In this document: piece by piece, positions 25,120 to 35,407 of the stretch
Position numbering within the stretch: the stretch's first letter is position 1
How the letters are laid out: each line of letters begins with the position of its first letter
NCBI GenBank assembly: GCA_001599615.1
Contig: BCHJ01000020.1
Location: forward strand, 190,185 to 254,184
Origin: Thielaviopsis euricoi
Taxonomy: Eukaryota > Ascomycota > Sordariomycetes > Microascales > Ceratocystidaceae
DNA: 64,000 nt
Reading direction: 5' to 3'
Position numbers and translations under genes: made by a program
The notes under the pieces: generated by a model
What the model was told of the DNA's origin: nothing
The model's database searches: none
Seen by the model: the letters and a program-made list of their open reading frames with translations, nothing else

Positions 25120-28100
25120 ATGGGTCTTTGGAAGAGCCTGGCTGCCCTGGTGGTGGCCATTGCACCTATTGAGGCTGCTTATGACTGGCAGAACGTGCGC
25201 ATCGGTGGTGGTGGCGGTTTCATCCCGTCTGTGGTCTTCCACCCCAATGTCTCGGGTGTTGCGTATGCCCGGACGGATATCGGCGGCCTGTACCGTATGA
25301 ACAGTGATCAAACATGGACGGCGATCACGGACAGCATTGCGTTCAACTCTTCATGGTGAGTTCCTTTCCCTGTCTCTCTATCTCTCTATCTCCCTCTAAC
25401 ACCGCTCAGGCACAACTGGGGCTGTGACGCTCTCGCCGTCGATCCCCAGGACGAAAACAAGGTCTACGCCGCTGTCGGTATGTACACCAACAGCTGGGAC
25501 CCCAACAACGGTGCCATCATCCGCTCGTCTGACAAGGGTGACACCTGGGAAATCACCAACCTGACCTTCAAGGTCGGCGGCAACATGCCTGGCCGTGGAA
25601 TGGGTGAGCGTCTGGCCGTCGACCCGGCCAACTCCGACATCATCTACTTTGGCGCGCGGTCGGGCAACGGTCTGTGGAAGTCGACTGACGGCGGCAAGAC
25701 TTTTGCCAACGTCACCAGCTTCACCGACACCGGCCCGTTTGCGCCCAACCCCAATGACTCCAACGACTACGAAAACGACCCGCAGGGCCTGACCTTCATC
25801 ACCTTTGACTCGACCTCGGACACCATTGACGGCGCCACGTCGCGCATCTTTGTCGGCACTGCTGATAACAGCACATCAGGCTCGTCCGTCTGGCAGACCA
25901 AGGACGCCGGTAAGACGTGGTCGGCCGTGCCCAACCAGCCCAGCAAGTACTTCCCGCACAAGTGCCGCCTGTCGCCTAGCGAGAGCGCCCTGTACTTTTC
26001 CTACAGCGACGGCACCGGTCCGTACGACGGCACCATGGGCGGTGTGCACCGCTACGATCTCAAGAACAGCAGCTGGACCGACATCACCCCGGCGTCTGGC
26101 AGCGACCTGTACTTTGGCTTTGGTGGTCTCAGTGTCGATCTCAAGAACCCTGGCACTGTCATGGTCGCCGCGCTTAACTCGTGGTGGCCCGACACGCAAA
26201 TCTTCCGTTCCAACGACTCGGGTGCCACCTGGTCCAAGCTGTGGGAGTGGGATTCGTACCCCACGCGGTCGCTGTACTACGGCAGCAACTACACGGCTGC
26301 TCCGTGGATCAGCGAGTTCCTTGCCGACGACACCAAGAAGCTCGGCTGGATGGTTGAGTCGCTCGAGATCGACCCCCACGACTCGGACCACTGGGTGTAC
26401 GGCACTGGTCTGACCATGTTTGGTGGTAACGACCTGACCAACTGGGACACTGTGCACAACATCACCATTGACGTCATGGCCACCGGCATTGAGGAGATGG
26501 CCGTGCTCGGCCTGGCCAGTATTCCCAACGGCACTGAGCTTCTGGCCGCCGTCGGCGACGACTCTGGCTTCACCTTTGCCTCGTCCGATGACCTCGGCAC
26601 GTCGCCCAGCACCATGTGGGGCACGCCCACCTTTACCTCGTCGACCGGCGTCGACTACGCCGGCAACTCGCCCAAGACTGTTGTGCGCATCGGTAACTCT
26701 GCCGGCACGCCTCAGGTGGCCATGTCGACCGACGGCGGTGTCAAGTGGTACAAGAACTACGCGGCCGGCACGACGGCCGAGGGCGGCTCTGTTGCTCTGT
26801 CGGCTGACGCCACGAGCATTGTGTGGTCGACGGCCAACAGCGGCGTTATGCACTCGACCAACTCGGCCACCTTCTCGGCCGTGTCGTCGCTGCCGTCGTC
26901 GGCCGTCATTGCTTCGGACAAGAAGACGGCCAAGTACTTCTACGCCGGCTCCGGCAGCGACTTTTACGTGTCGTCCGACAGCGGTGCCACCTTTGCCAAG
27001 AGCGGCGCCTCGTCGCTGACCAGCGTCGGCGCCATCCGCTCCATTGCTGCCCACCCCAGCACCGGCGGCAGCGTGTACATGTCGACCGATGTCGGCGTGT
27101 TTGCTTCGACTGACTTTGGCAAGACCTTTTCTCAGCTGGGCAAGGGCGTCATCAGCAACGGCCAGGCTATTGCGCTGGGTAAGGGCTCTTCCGGCACTAA
27201 CATCTACGTTCTGGCTGAGGGCTCGGCTGGCGCCAAGCTGTACGCCTCGGCCGATAGCGGCTCGACCTGGTCCGACATCCAGGGTGACAAGCAGGGCTTC
27301 TCGTCGCTGCCAAGCTGCGTGCTGGCCGGTAGTAACAACGTGGCTAACCAGGTGTACGTGGGTACCAACGGCCGTGGTGTTCTGTACGCTTCCGGTTCCG
27401 TGTCCAGCGACACTGCTGCCACCACCGACAGTGCGACCACAGCGGCTTCGGCTGCTGCCACTGGCACCTACTCCAACTCGACCTCCGATGCCGTGACCAC
27501 GTCCGCCAGCGCTGCTGATGAGACCACTTCTTTGGTTGCTGCGTCGTCGGCCACGCTGGCTTCCGCTGAGACCGTGTCGTCCACTGTCGCTGCCGCTGCC
27601 GCTGAGACTTCGTCCGACGATGATGACTCGTCGTGCAGCAGCGACGATGACGACAACACTTCGGCCACTGCTACCTCTTCTGCCGCCACTGCCACTGCCA
27701 CCAGCTCTGACGATGATGACTCGTGCGATGCTGATGACGGTGATGCTACTTCCACTACCACATCGGCCGCTGCTGCTACTGCCACTGATTCCAGTGGTGA
27801 CGACTCCTGCAGCTCTGATGACTCCAGTGAGACCACTGCCGCTGTGTCGGCCGCCGATGTTGCCACAAGCACCAGCTCTGCCGAGTCGTCTACTACCACC
27901 GGCTCGGACTCTGATGACGATGACGACTCGTGCAGCTCTGATGATGACGATGATGATTCTTCGTCGGCTGCTGCTGATGCTACGTCGACTGCCGCTGTGG
28001 CTACGGCTACCGAGGCCTCCTCGGCTGCTGCTACCACCGATGCTTCGGCTGCTACCACTACTGAGGCTTCGGCCGCTGCTACTTCTGCCGCCTCAGCTGC

Positions 28101-28260
28101 TACCACCTCGTCCTCTTCTAGCTCATCTTCGTCTAGCTCGTCCTCCGGCACCGCTGCCGAGTACGGCCAGTGCGGTGGCAAGAACTGGACTGGCGCCACG
28201 ACCTGCGCCACGGGCTACACGTGCAAAGTCATGAACGACTACTACTCGCAGTGTGTGTAA
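25120..28260 (+). CDS. GH74 xyloglucanase with acidic linker and C-terminal CBM1
   Basis: Two exons (25120-25355, 25410-28260; 54-nt intron) encode 1028 residues. The signal peptide ends at PIEA (19). Two beta-propeller halves follow. The likely catalytic Asp pair is Asp53 in ARTDIGGLYR and Asp462 in AAVGDDSGF. Repeated S.D.G.TW motifs mark propeller blades. The fold ends near residue 745. A linker of about 245 residues comes next, then a CBM1 (about 995-1028: YGQCGGKNWTG, four Cys) for cellulose binding. By family knowledge GH74 enzymes cut the glucan backbone of xyloglucan, endo- or reducing-end-specific; which one is not clear here. The linker is odd: besides Ala/Ser/Thr it has four Asp-rich blocks, each with one Cys (821, 851, 878, 920). 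Secreted; likely acts with AA9 and GH7 enzymes. Confidence 0.96.
27613..27960 (+). repeat. Four Asp/Ser/Cys blocks in the GH74 linker
   Basis: The blocks read DDDDSSCSSDDDD, DDDDSCDADDGD, GDDSCSSDD and DDDDDSCSSDDDDDD (residues about 814-929), separated by Ala/Thr/Ser stretches. Each places a single Cys in the core [DS]SC[SD][SA]DD. Confidence 0.85.
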
Positions 28261-28577
28261 GCATTTTTGCATGTTGCAGCAGCTTGCTCCCGCTTGCTGT
28301 AATGGCTTCGTAGAGTCTTCTATATATCGTCTTCTTCCTGTACATAATTATCTTCTCAATCGAACCTTGACTCCATCACTCTATTGTTTTACTGTAGTCT
28401 GAACTGTGCTTGCTGAATCACTGACTGAAGTCCACTAAACCCACTAACGGGCTGAGCATACACACTGCTAAAGGCACTAAACCGCCGCCCTGTAATCGTT
28501 CATTCTGCGCCTAAAACACCAAATTTATAGCTCATGTAATCAATTAACGCTGTATAACTAAACGACAAAAAAGCTTC
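28261..28577. other. Convergent trailer between GH74 and GPI16
   Basis: A 317-base spacer between two stop codons. No feature is recognised beyond AT-rich trailer sequence. Confidence 0.4.
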
Positions 28578-30499
28578 TTATGACGCAGCCTTCGTTCCTC
28601 CGCCCACCACCTGCGTCTTCTCCCCGCCCTTGATCTTGGCCACACCCGCCTTCAGCCGTGCCGACAGCTGCCGCATAAACGACGCCGGCGCCTCATCCTG
28701 CGCCACCATGCGCCGCACCAACAGGTTATACATGCCGCCAAAGACCAGCGCCACCGCCGTGCTCGTAAAGATAATCACATTGTACGGCATGCTGAAATCC
28801 GGCGTTGGCAGATACAGCAGCATGCTGGTCGTGCGCAGACTCGCCTGCACCGGCGAAATAACTCGCACCATGGCTGCTGCTACGTCAAAGCCGCGGTTGG
28901 CGTCGGGCGGGTACTCTGTGTACCGCAGAATTGCCTTTTCAAACGAGTACGCAAGTACCACTGTGCTGGCGGGCGGCACCTGCATACGAATCTCCAGCTG
29001 TGACCCGCGTACACGGTCTAGCGCTGGCCGATAGTGCACCTCCTTGATCAGGTGTGACTGTGTGCCCGGCGTACCTTGGATGCGCAGATCAACCGAGTGC
29101 ACGTATACCCGCATAAACCACGGCAGCGACTCCATGTACACAAACTCCACCGTCTCCGTGCTACTGGGGTTCGTCAGCAGTGTCTGCACACCACCGTGCT
29201 CTTGGCCGTAGCCCGTCAGACTGCGCTCGACGTACAATGGCGGCGTCGACGGAGCCACGTAGCTGCTGATTTCACCACCGCCGGCGCCGTCGTTTTCGAG
29301 GTACGGAACCTGCAGGTTGAACTCCTGGTTGGGCTGCAGCTTAAAGCAACGCTGCGTATCGTTGATGCGGATTTCGCCAGAAGCGCCCGAAGTAAGTAGC
29401 GTGCGCGATCCAGGAACAGTAACACAAACGGGCGTAGCGTCGGGCTCGGCAAGCGGGCACGTGCCGCGAATGGTCTTACCAAAGATCTGCGACAGTTCCC
29501 AATCCTGGCCCAGCACATTATCAATCGGGTAGCACGCGTCGGTCCGGTAGTATGATTTCGCATCGTCGCACTTCATGTCGTCGGCAGGAATCGGGCGGGG
29601 AATCGGGTTGTCTAAAAAGTTAGCAGGGTACTTAAACAGCCGTTTCGCGCAAACATACCTCTGGGGCGCTTTGAGCGCGGAATATCAAGGACCATGTCAA
29701 TGGTCTGGTCAACCTCGAGATGGCAGTCATCCGGGCCATTGTTGCACACCGGTCTCACATCAATGGCCATATTCTGCCACGAGGCATCAAACAGCTTGTG
29801 ACCGTCCAGCAGGGTCGCAATTCCCGCCTTTCCCTTGCACGGAAGCATCTTGAGAAAGGGCGTCAAGTTCTCCGTGCAAACAACCTCATGCGGCAACACG
29901 CCATGCAGGAGTTTCAAGTTCGAATCGGTTGTGTTGACAAAATGGTCGCCTTCGGGGGCAAAGGACAAGACCGGTCGCGTCGTACGAGTTTCGTCGATAA
30001 AGTTGAGAGACGCGCAAAACAGACCCGACAGCGCATTCGTCAAAATACGCCATTTTTCACTCGCCCTAATACACACAGTCAGCATTTCCAAACCACCTTA
30101 CAGCACAGCATATACAAGAGTAAAGACTCACTCTTGCTCCGTCGCCGCGTCCAGCCATGCCCATAACTCCACGCCCGTCCCGCCCTCTTTCCTGCCATCC
30201 CATGGCCGCGCGCCCCAGCTCTGCGCATCCCAGCGGCCCAAGGCAAACCGCAGATGGAGTTCCTTTGTACCCGAATACTCGAGAATCTGGCCAAGCGTGC
30301 GCGGAAACAGCCGGAAGTTCTGCGCCGAGATGTCCGCCACGGGTTGTTGCGCCCGGAAGTTGAAGCTGGCCAGGAGCCCATTGTGTGGTAACGGTCGGAT
30401 ATTGAGCTGCTCGTGGTATTCGGAGCTGTCGCCAGTGCCTGCTGCTTCAGCGGCTGCAAGGCTGGTGACAGCGGCTGCGAGCAAGCCGGACAGCCGCAT
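28578..30499 (-). CDS. gpi16: GPI transamidase subunit Gpi16 / PIG-T
   Basis: Three exons (30499-30132, 30065-29659, 29611-28578; introns 66 and 47 nt) encode 602 residues. A signal peptide (MRLSGLLAAAVTSLAAAEAA) starts the protein, a lumenal domain fills most of it, and one membrane span lies near residues 534-556 (NVIIFTSTAVALVFGGMYNL), followed by a basic cytosolic tail. Family signatures include FNFRAQ, LHLRFALGRWD near the N-terminus, LSGLFCASLNFID and the conserved ESLPWFMRVYVHS. By family knowledge PIG-T is a core subunit of the ER complex that attaches GPI anchors to proteins and is linked by a disulphide to the catalytic subunit Gpi8/PIG-K. It is a single-copy housekeeping gene, divergent from LUC7 with 564 bases between the start codons. 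Confidence 0.94.
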
Positions 30500-31063
30500 G
30501 GTAAAGAGCGTAGGCGAGGACCGGAAAGACTGGGATTAGATGCGCATTCACGGCTAGTTGTTGTGCGTGATCAATTCGGTCGGAATTTGATTGTCGTAGC
30601 TGTAGTTGACTAAAAAAGCCTTGAAACTGGTCTTCTAGACACTCGTTTGGTAATTAAAACAGGAATTCAAAAAAAAAAAAATGAGCGACGATGATGTTGG
30701 TTTCTTATGATGCTAACCCTGGGAAGTCTGAAGCAACAGCTGGCAGCTCTCACCACTGACATGCAGGCGGTGTAAAACGGCAGAATAGAGCTTGAGCTTA
30801 AGTGCTGGAGGACTCGGGCTGACGACTAGGGTTCAGCCAAAAATCGTTTCTTAGGGTTTACAAGGCCTGAGGCAGCCAGCCGCGCCTATGATTTTTTAGC
30901 CATAAACAAGAAAGTTTTCTCAGCCTTGCGATCTGTTTGCGCCTCCGCGACGTCATCGCTCGACACTTTGTATTATACTGTCTGCCTCATATCTACACGT
31001 TATCTGTCACCAGGTTCTCTCTTTTAGTTCTTAATCAACCCTACTCCCCACACATCCTCACCA
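30500..31063. promoter_or_regulatory. Divergent promoter region GPI16 / LUC7
   Basis: The spacer separates two divergent housekeeping genes. It carries three telomere-like motifs: ctaaccct at 30713, an actagggtt near 30827 and ttagggtt at 30851. Such boxes are often bound by Tbf1/TRF-like factors in promoters of growth genes; binding here is inference. Confidence 0.4.
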
Positions 31064-31915
31064 ATGGCGGCTGAACAACGAAAGCTGCTCGAGCAGCTCA
31101 TGGGCGCTTCGTCGTCGCGCTCGGCGCAGCTCAACATTCGTGACCCGAAAGTGTGCCGCTCGTACATTGTCGGCAACTGCCCTCACGATCTCTTCACCAA
31201 CACCAAGCAGGTGAGATAACTCCTCTGACATTCTCCGCTCATCTTACCCATACTAACCGCATTACAGGACCTCGGCCCTTGCACGCGCGTGCACTCAGAA
31301 AACCTCAAGGCCGACTACGAAGCGCTCCCGCCGCGCGAAAAGCAATCGCTCGGCTTCGAATACGACTACATGCGCGACCTGCAAAAGTACATTGAATCGT
31401 GCAATGTGCGCATCGACCAGGCCCAGCGCCGCCTCGAAAAGACCGCCGACGAAATCCGCCAGACTAACAATCTGTTGAAATCCATTTCTGGTCTGTCGAG
31501 CAGCATCCACAATGGCTATATGGAGGTGGAAATCTTGGGCGAACTGGGCGAGGTGCACCGCGCCATTGATGAGCTGTACCGCGTGCGCCAGTACGCGCAA
31601 ACCAAGGCCGATCGCGAAAAAGACCTGCGTGACCTGTCCGAGACTAGCGGCCCCTCGGGTCACCAGAAGCTGCAGGTCTGCGACGTGTGCGGCGCGTATC
31701 TGAGTCGCTTGGACAACGATCGCCGTCTGGCGGATCATTTCTACGGAAAGATGCACCTGGGTTATGCGCAGATGCGCAAAGCGTACGAGGCCTTCCCTAA
31801 AGAGATGCGCTCACGCACACGTGGCGGCGGCGGCGGTGGCGATGATGATTTCGGCTCGCGGGGATCGCGGGGCAGTGGCGGATACAAGGGCGGTCGGAAT
31901 CGCGGCCGCTGGTAG
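31064..31915 (+). CDS. luc7: U1 snRNP splicing factor LUC7
   Basis: Two exons (31064-31210, 31268-31915; 57-nt intron, phase 0) encode 264 residues. The N-terminus LLEQLMG is the family start. Zinc finger 1 uses Cys31, Cys39, Cys54 and His58; the intron lies inside it. A coiled coil covers about residues 95-180. Zinc finger 2 uses Cys187, Cys190, His206 and His212 (CDVCGAYLS...HFYGKMH). The tail is Gly/Arg-rich with RGG-like units rather than the long RS domain of animal homologues. By family knowledge LUC7 stabilises U1 snRNA pairing with 5' splice sites and acts in the nucleus. The track of translation begins at the ATG before AAEQRK, the first in frame with the conserved start. Confidence 0.96.
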
Positions 31916-32340
31916 TCGAGTAAGTCGAGAAAGACACAACCACAGGATGGGCGTTATGGAGTCATTACTGGGCACACTTATTTCAGATTCTTTCTTTTTA
32001 TTTTAAAATTGGCATGGACGTTTTGGCGCAAGGGCACTGGCTTATTTCAAACAATTGAATAATACAAACAAATTTGAGATGGAACTAGAGCTTGATAATG
32101 AATGAATAAATTAATGAATGATTGATTGATTTCCAATGAAACAGCGCTTATACTAATGTTTGTACGATGAGAGATATAGTGCCGACAACGGGGTATAGAA
32201 TGATTGTGAAATGTACAACGAAAACAAGCCATCAAGGCGACAAAAAAAAACATGAAATCCGACCGAAACCAACAAAATATGAGACGAAAAACAAAAGAAA
32301 CAAGGAAGGAGAAATGGGTAGAAGCAGCAGTATATACCTC
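31916..32340. other. Convergent trailer, AT-rich
   Basis: A 425-base spacer between the LUC7 stop and the stop of the minus-strand disordered protein. It contains AATG/GATT short repeats near 32096-32132 and no gene. Confidence 0.4.
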
Positions 32341-33711
32341 TTACATTTTGGCGGCTTTCTGCTGTGCCTCAAACTCTTCTACTTCGTCGCCCCAGTTCCC
32401 GATGTCGAACGTCGGTAGCGGCGTCAGCGGCTTCGGCGTCACTGGCTCGTTGACAGTAACGGGTGTGAGGTTCGCAGACACAGGCGCCGAAACAACCTCC
32501 TTGACTGTAATGCGCGTCAACGGCGCTGGAGGTGAGTTCTTGGTGCGGCCGTTGCGACGATTCCGAGCGGCACCCTTGCCACCCTTGCCACCCTCTGATC
32601 TTAATTCAGGTAGCGAGTTGTGCGGGCCATTTCCATCCATCGCCGCCGTGCGCTCGTGGCCATCGTCGCTGCGTCTAGGAGCTCTGTCGTTTCTGCCGCC
32701 GCGGCCAGAGGAGCGGGGCGAAGGGGCACCAGGCTCCCGGGAAAGCTTGGCTTGATCCCAGGCGCCATCGTGGTCCTTCATAGCCTTGAGCTTCTTCTCT
32801 CTGTTCCGCTGGCGCTCGGCATCCTGCGCCTTTTTGCGCTCTTCCTCAGCCTTGCGGCGAAGCTGCATCTCTTCGTTGTGCTTAGCGACGGCAGCAGCGT
32901 GTTGAGTCTTGTCGTTTTCAGCGGCCTCGAATTTCTTGGTCGCTTCGGCGTTGCGCAGACGCATCTGGTCCATCTTGGCGGTCAGCTCAGCCTCGGACAT
33001 CTTGGTGCGAGGGTTTGCGCCAGACTGTACGCGAGCCGAGTCAGCGGGCTTGCGCGGCTGGCGCTGGTTCTGACTCGGTTGAGAGCCGGGGCTCTTCTCT
33101 CGCCGGTTGGGTTGTCTGCCCGGCTTGTTCTTATCTGAGGAGCGGTTTCGGCCAGATGGAGATGGTGATGAGTTCTTCTGTTTCGATGCCGGTGTCGAGT
33201 TCTTTGGGCTGGCGTTTCTCTTGTTGCCGGGTGAGGCTGGGGCGGCATTCTTCTGGGGCGGCGATACAGGCGCCGCATGCTTCTGAGGAGGCGAAGCGGC
33301 GGTTTCTTTGGGCTTCGCACCCTTTTCGCCCTTTGAGCGGGCATTCTTTTTGGCCGATTTCGGCGGCGATCCAGGCGAGGTGGGCTTGAAGGGCGATTCA
33401 TTCTCCTCGCCTGGCTTTGGCGCAAAGCGCGAGTTAGCCAGGCCTTTGCGCGGTGCCGAAGGCTTGGGGGCAGCGGCGTGGGCGGGCGAATGAAGTTGAG
33501 GTGATTCCATCATAGTGGCGGAATCTTTAATGGGTTCTGGTTTGATAGAAATCGGGCCAGTAGTGGGAATGATAGCGATAGTATTCTTCTTGTTCAATGA
33601 TGCAGCAAGCTCAAGAGGAATATCGGGCATAATAATGACTTCGCCGTCAACAGGTTCGAAGTCGTCGTAGAAAAGGTCGTCGTCGGTTCTTCCACTGAAT
33701 TGGTCATCCAT
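32341..33711 (-). CDS. Disordered, basic coiled-coil protein of unknown function
   Basis: An intronless frame; the first ATG giving a plausible N-terminus is at 33711, giving 456 residues. An upstream in-frame ATG at 33816 would add a hydrophobic stretch that looks like untranslated leader. The N-terminus is acidic (DDDLFYDDFEPVDGEVI). Residues about 60-235 are rich in Pro, Ser, Lys and Asn with repeated SPPQK units and low complexity. A charged helix, likely coiled coil, spans about 238-325 (rich in AEEERKKAQDAERQRNREKK). The C-terminus alternates Arg/Gly patches with Pro/Val/Thr and ends in FDIGNWGDEVEEFEAQQ. The pattern suits an RNA-associated or scaffold protein in nucleus or cytoplasm, but I recognise no family. 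Confidence 0.8.
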   Translation of the reverse strand: MDDQFSGRTDDDLFYDDFEPVDGEVIIMPDIPLELAASLNKKNTIAIIPTTGPISIKPEPIKDSATMMESPQLHSPAHAAAPKPSAPRKGLANSRFAPKPGEENESPFKPTSPGSPPKSAKKNARSKGEKGAKPKETAASPPQKHAAPVSPPQKNAAPASPGNKRNASPKNSTPASKQKNSSPSPSGRNRSSDKNKPGRQPNRREKSPGSQPSQNQRQPRKPADSARVQSGANPRTKMSEAELTAKMDQMRLRNAEATKKFEAAENDKTQHAAAVAKHNEEMQLRRKAEEERKKAQDAERQRNREKKLKAMKDHDGAWDQAKLSREPGAPSPRSSGRGGRNDRAPRRSDDGHERTAAMDGNGPHNSLPELRSEGGKGGKGAARNRRNGRTKNSPPAPLTRITVKEVVSAPVSANLTPVTVNEPVTPKPLTPLPTFDIGNWGDEVEEFEAQQKAAKM

Positions 33712-34915
33712 GGCGGGGAAGAGAAGCCTATTTATATGGGGATGAAAGTCAAGGGAGGCAAATAAACAACAAATGCTAGCCAAAAGCGGATAGACGACTT
33801 TAGGAAATGCTAGCAAACTAAATTGGATTCCAAGGCTGAGCCCACTTTGTTATTGGTTTGAGGCGAAAAGTATCGAGATGACAAGAGCCGGAGAAAAAAA
33901 AAGGCTGGCTTAGTTTTTATAAAGCTACAGGTCTGGGTAATGGGTAACTGCCTCGAGAGGAAAAGGCGATAAAAGAGGCCCGGCAGGAAAGGACCAGAAT
34001 GGAAAAGGAAGGATATGATAGGACAGGATAGGATAAGACACGATAGGCTAATACCGAGTGCAACTTGAATACTAGTGGCTAAACTTAGTGTGGCTCCTTC
34101 CCTGAACTCATCTCGCATCATGGTCAGCTGCTTTTTCTTCAACGGGCAGCTGCCGTTGTTGCAGCTGCTCGGAATATACGGTCTAGACACCAAAACCAGC
34201 AGGTACCATCTTTGCTATATTTGGGCTGTCAAGGTTCATGGTCCAAGCCAACGCCCCAACCACGGACTGAAATGCAGCAGGCGCAACATAATTGGCGGGG
34301 GGAGTAATTGAACGTAACCTTGAGGTTTGCAGGTATGAAGTAATTACCTTAACAAGTATGCTATGTGACGGTGGCCTCACCGCTGCTGCCTGCACTGGAT
34401 GTGGTCTTTGTTGACTTTAAAGAACGGCGAGTAGCGATAGCAGTAGAGGTAGCAGCGATAGTAACACTTGTCTCACCTCTTACTCTCTGTACCAAGTTCT
34501 CAATACCACGCTCGCTGACTCCGCGCGCCCGCCATTTTCCCTGTTACGCCGAAACCTCACTGCCTTGTCGACGTCACAAGGATTCAATTGCCCCGATGCA
34601 TTTGACAGGCCCTGTCGACCCTAAATGGAAAACTAAGCAAGGCTTTGGAGCAAAGCGCAGGTTAAGCGGCACATCAAACCATGGCACTTTGGCCACTATA
34701 GAATGTTCTGCGCTTTGTTGCGCTGTTCTATTCATATACCTCTGCCTTCGTACCTATTTGATCCTATATTGGCAACCCGAATAGTCATCAAACAACTCTC
34801 CGAAAATAACCCTTGCCTTCTATCCCCCTCGAGAGCTTTGGCCGTGGCCGTGGCCGTGGCATCCATCCCATCCATCCCTTCTCTAGGCTGCCCATCCCGG
34901 CACTTGGCTGCTATC
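33712..34915. other. Intergenic region with GGATA-type microsatellite
   Basis: Imperfect GGATA/GGACA units lie at about 34011-34048, and GGCCGT plus ATCC units at about 34840-34878. No coding frame is supported. Confidence 0.4.
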
Positions 34916-35407
34916 TCAGTTTCTTCGACTTTTGCTCAGCCAGGCAACAATCTTGTCCGCCAGTAGTTCTTCGCTGTCCAGCATCTCAATTCTGTATCTC
35001 TCACAAACCATTTGCACGTTTCCACGAAGACTGTACCCTTTCGGACACACCACGATCTTTTCCGGACCTGCCTTTGCGCACAAGCCGAGCTCCATTAGGC
35101 TGATGGGGGCTTCAGTTCCGGGACAGAGATTAACAACCATCAAGTCTGCAGCCTCTAGCTTCTCCAGCTCCCACTCCACCTGCTCTCTGAATCGAGAATC
35201 ACTGACATCGCTGGGCCAGTCCCAGTCGGGCCGGAAAGGGTTAAACACTGTCACTTCTGCGTCGCGACTCTGGAGCTCATCTTCCAGGCGCTTGCGCCAG
35301 TCGTTGTTGGCGTTGGTAGTGCCAGCTAGAAAAATCTTGGCGCTATTTTTTGCAGGCTCCTGGCTCGGAGCAAAAGTTACTTGGGTCTTGCATGTCGCAG
35401 ACATCAT
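34916..35407 (-). CDS. Nucleoside 2-deoxyribosyltransferase-like protein
   Basis: A single-exon frame of 163 residues; two consecutive ATG codons (35407, 35404) can start it. It has the compact fold pattern of the family: KIFLAGTT at 24-31 for the first strand and loop, DLMVVNLCPGT at 88-98, and APISLMELGL at 100-109, with Glu106 in the place of the catalytic nucleophile. By family knowledge such enzymes exchange or hydrolyse the base of deoxyribonucleosides, and related proteins act on other N-glycosides; the true substrate is unknown. No signal peptide, probably cytosolic. The motif DWDWPSDVSDSRFREQVEWE preceding the Asp88 strand is typical of the fungal and bacterial short forms. Confidence 0.85.
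   Translation of the reverse strand: MMSATCKTQVTFAPSQEPAKNSAKIFLAGTTNANNDWRKRLEDELQSRDAEVTVFNPFRPDWDWPSDVSDSRFREQVEWELEKLEAADLMVVNLCPGTEAPISLMELGLCAKAGPEKIVVCPKGYSLRGNVQMVCERYRIEMLDSEELLADKIVAWLSKSRRN

Noticed and set aside
25876..27054. Antisense open frame of 392 codons over GH74
   Set aside because: A codon-bias shadow of the xyloglucanase exon.
29915..29935. gttcgaatc resembling a tRNA B box
   Set aside because: It lies inside the GPI16 exon, with no A box or acceptor stem around it.
33712..33816. N-terminal extension of the disordered protein
   Set aside because: Gives a hydrophobic, Cys-containing leader unlike the rest and without a clean signal-peptide end; ATG at 33711 is better.
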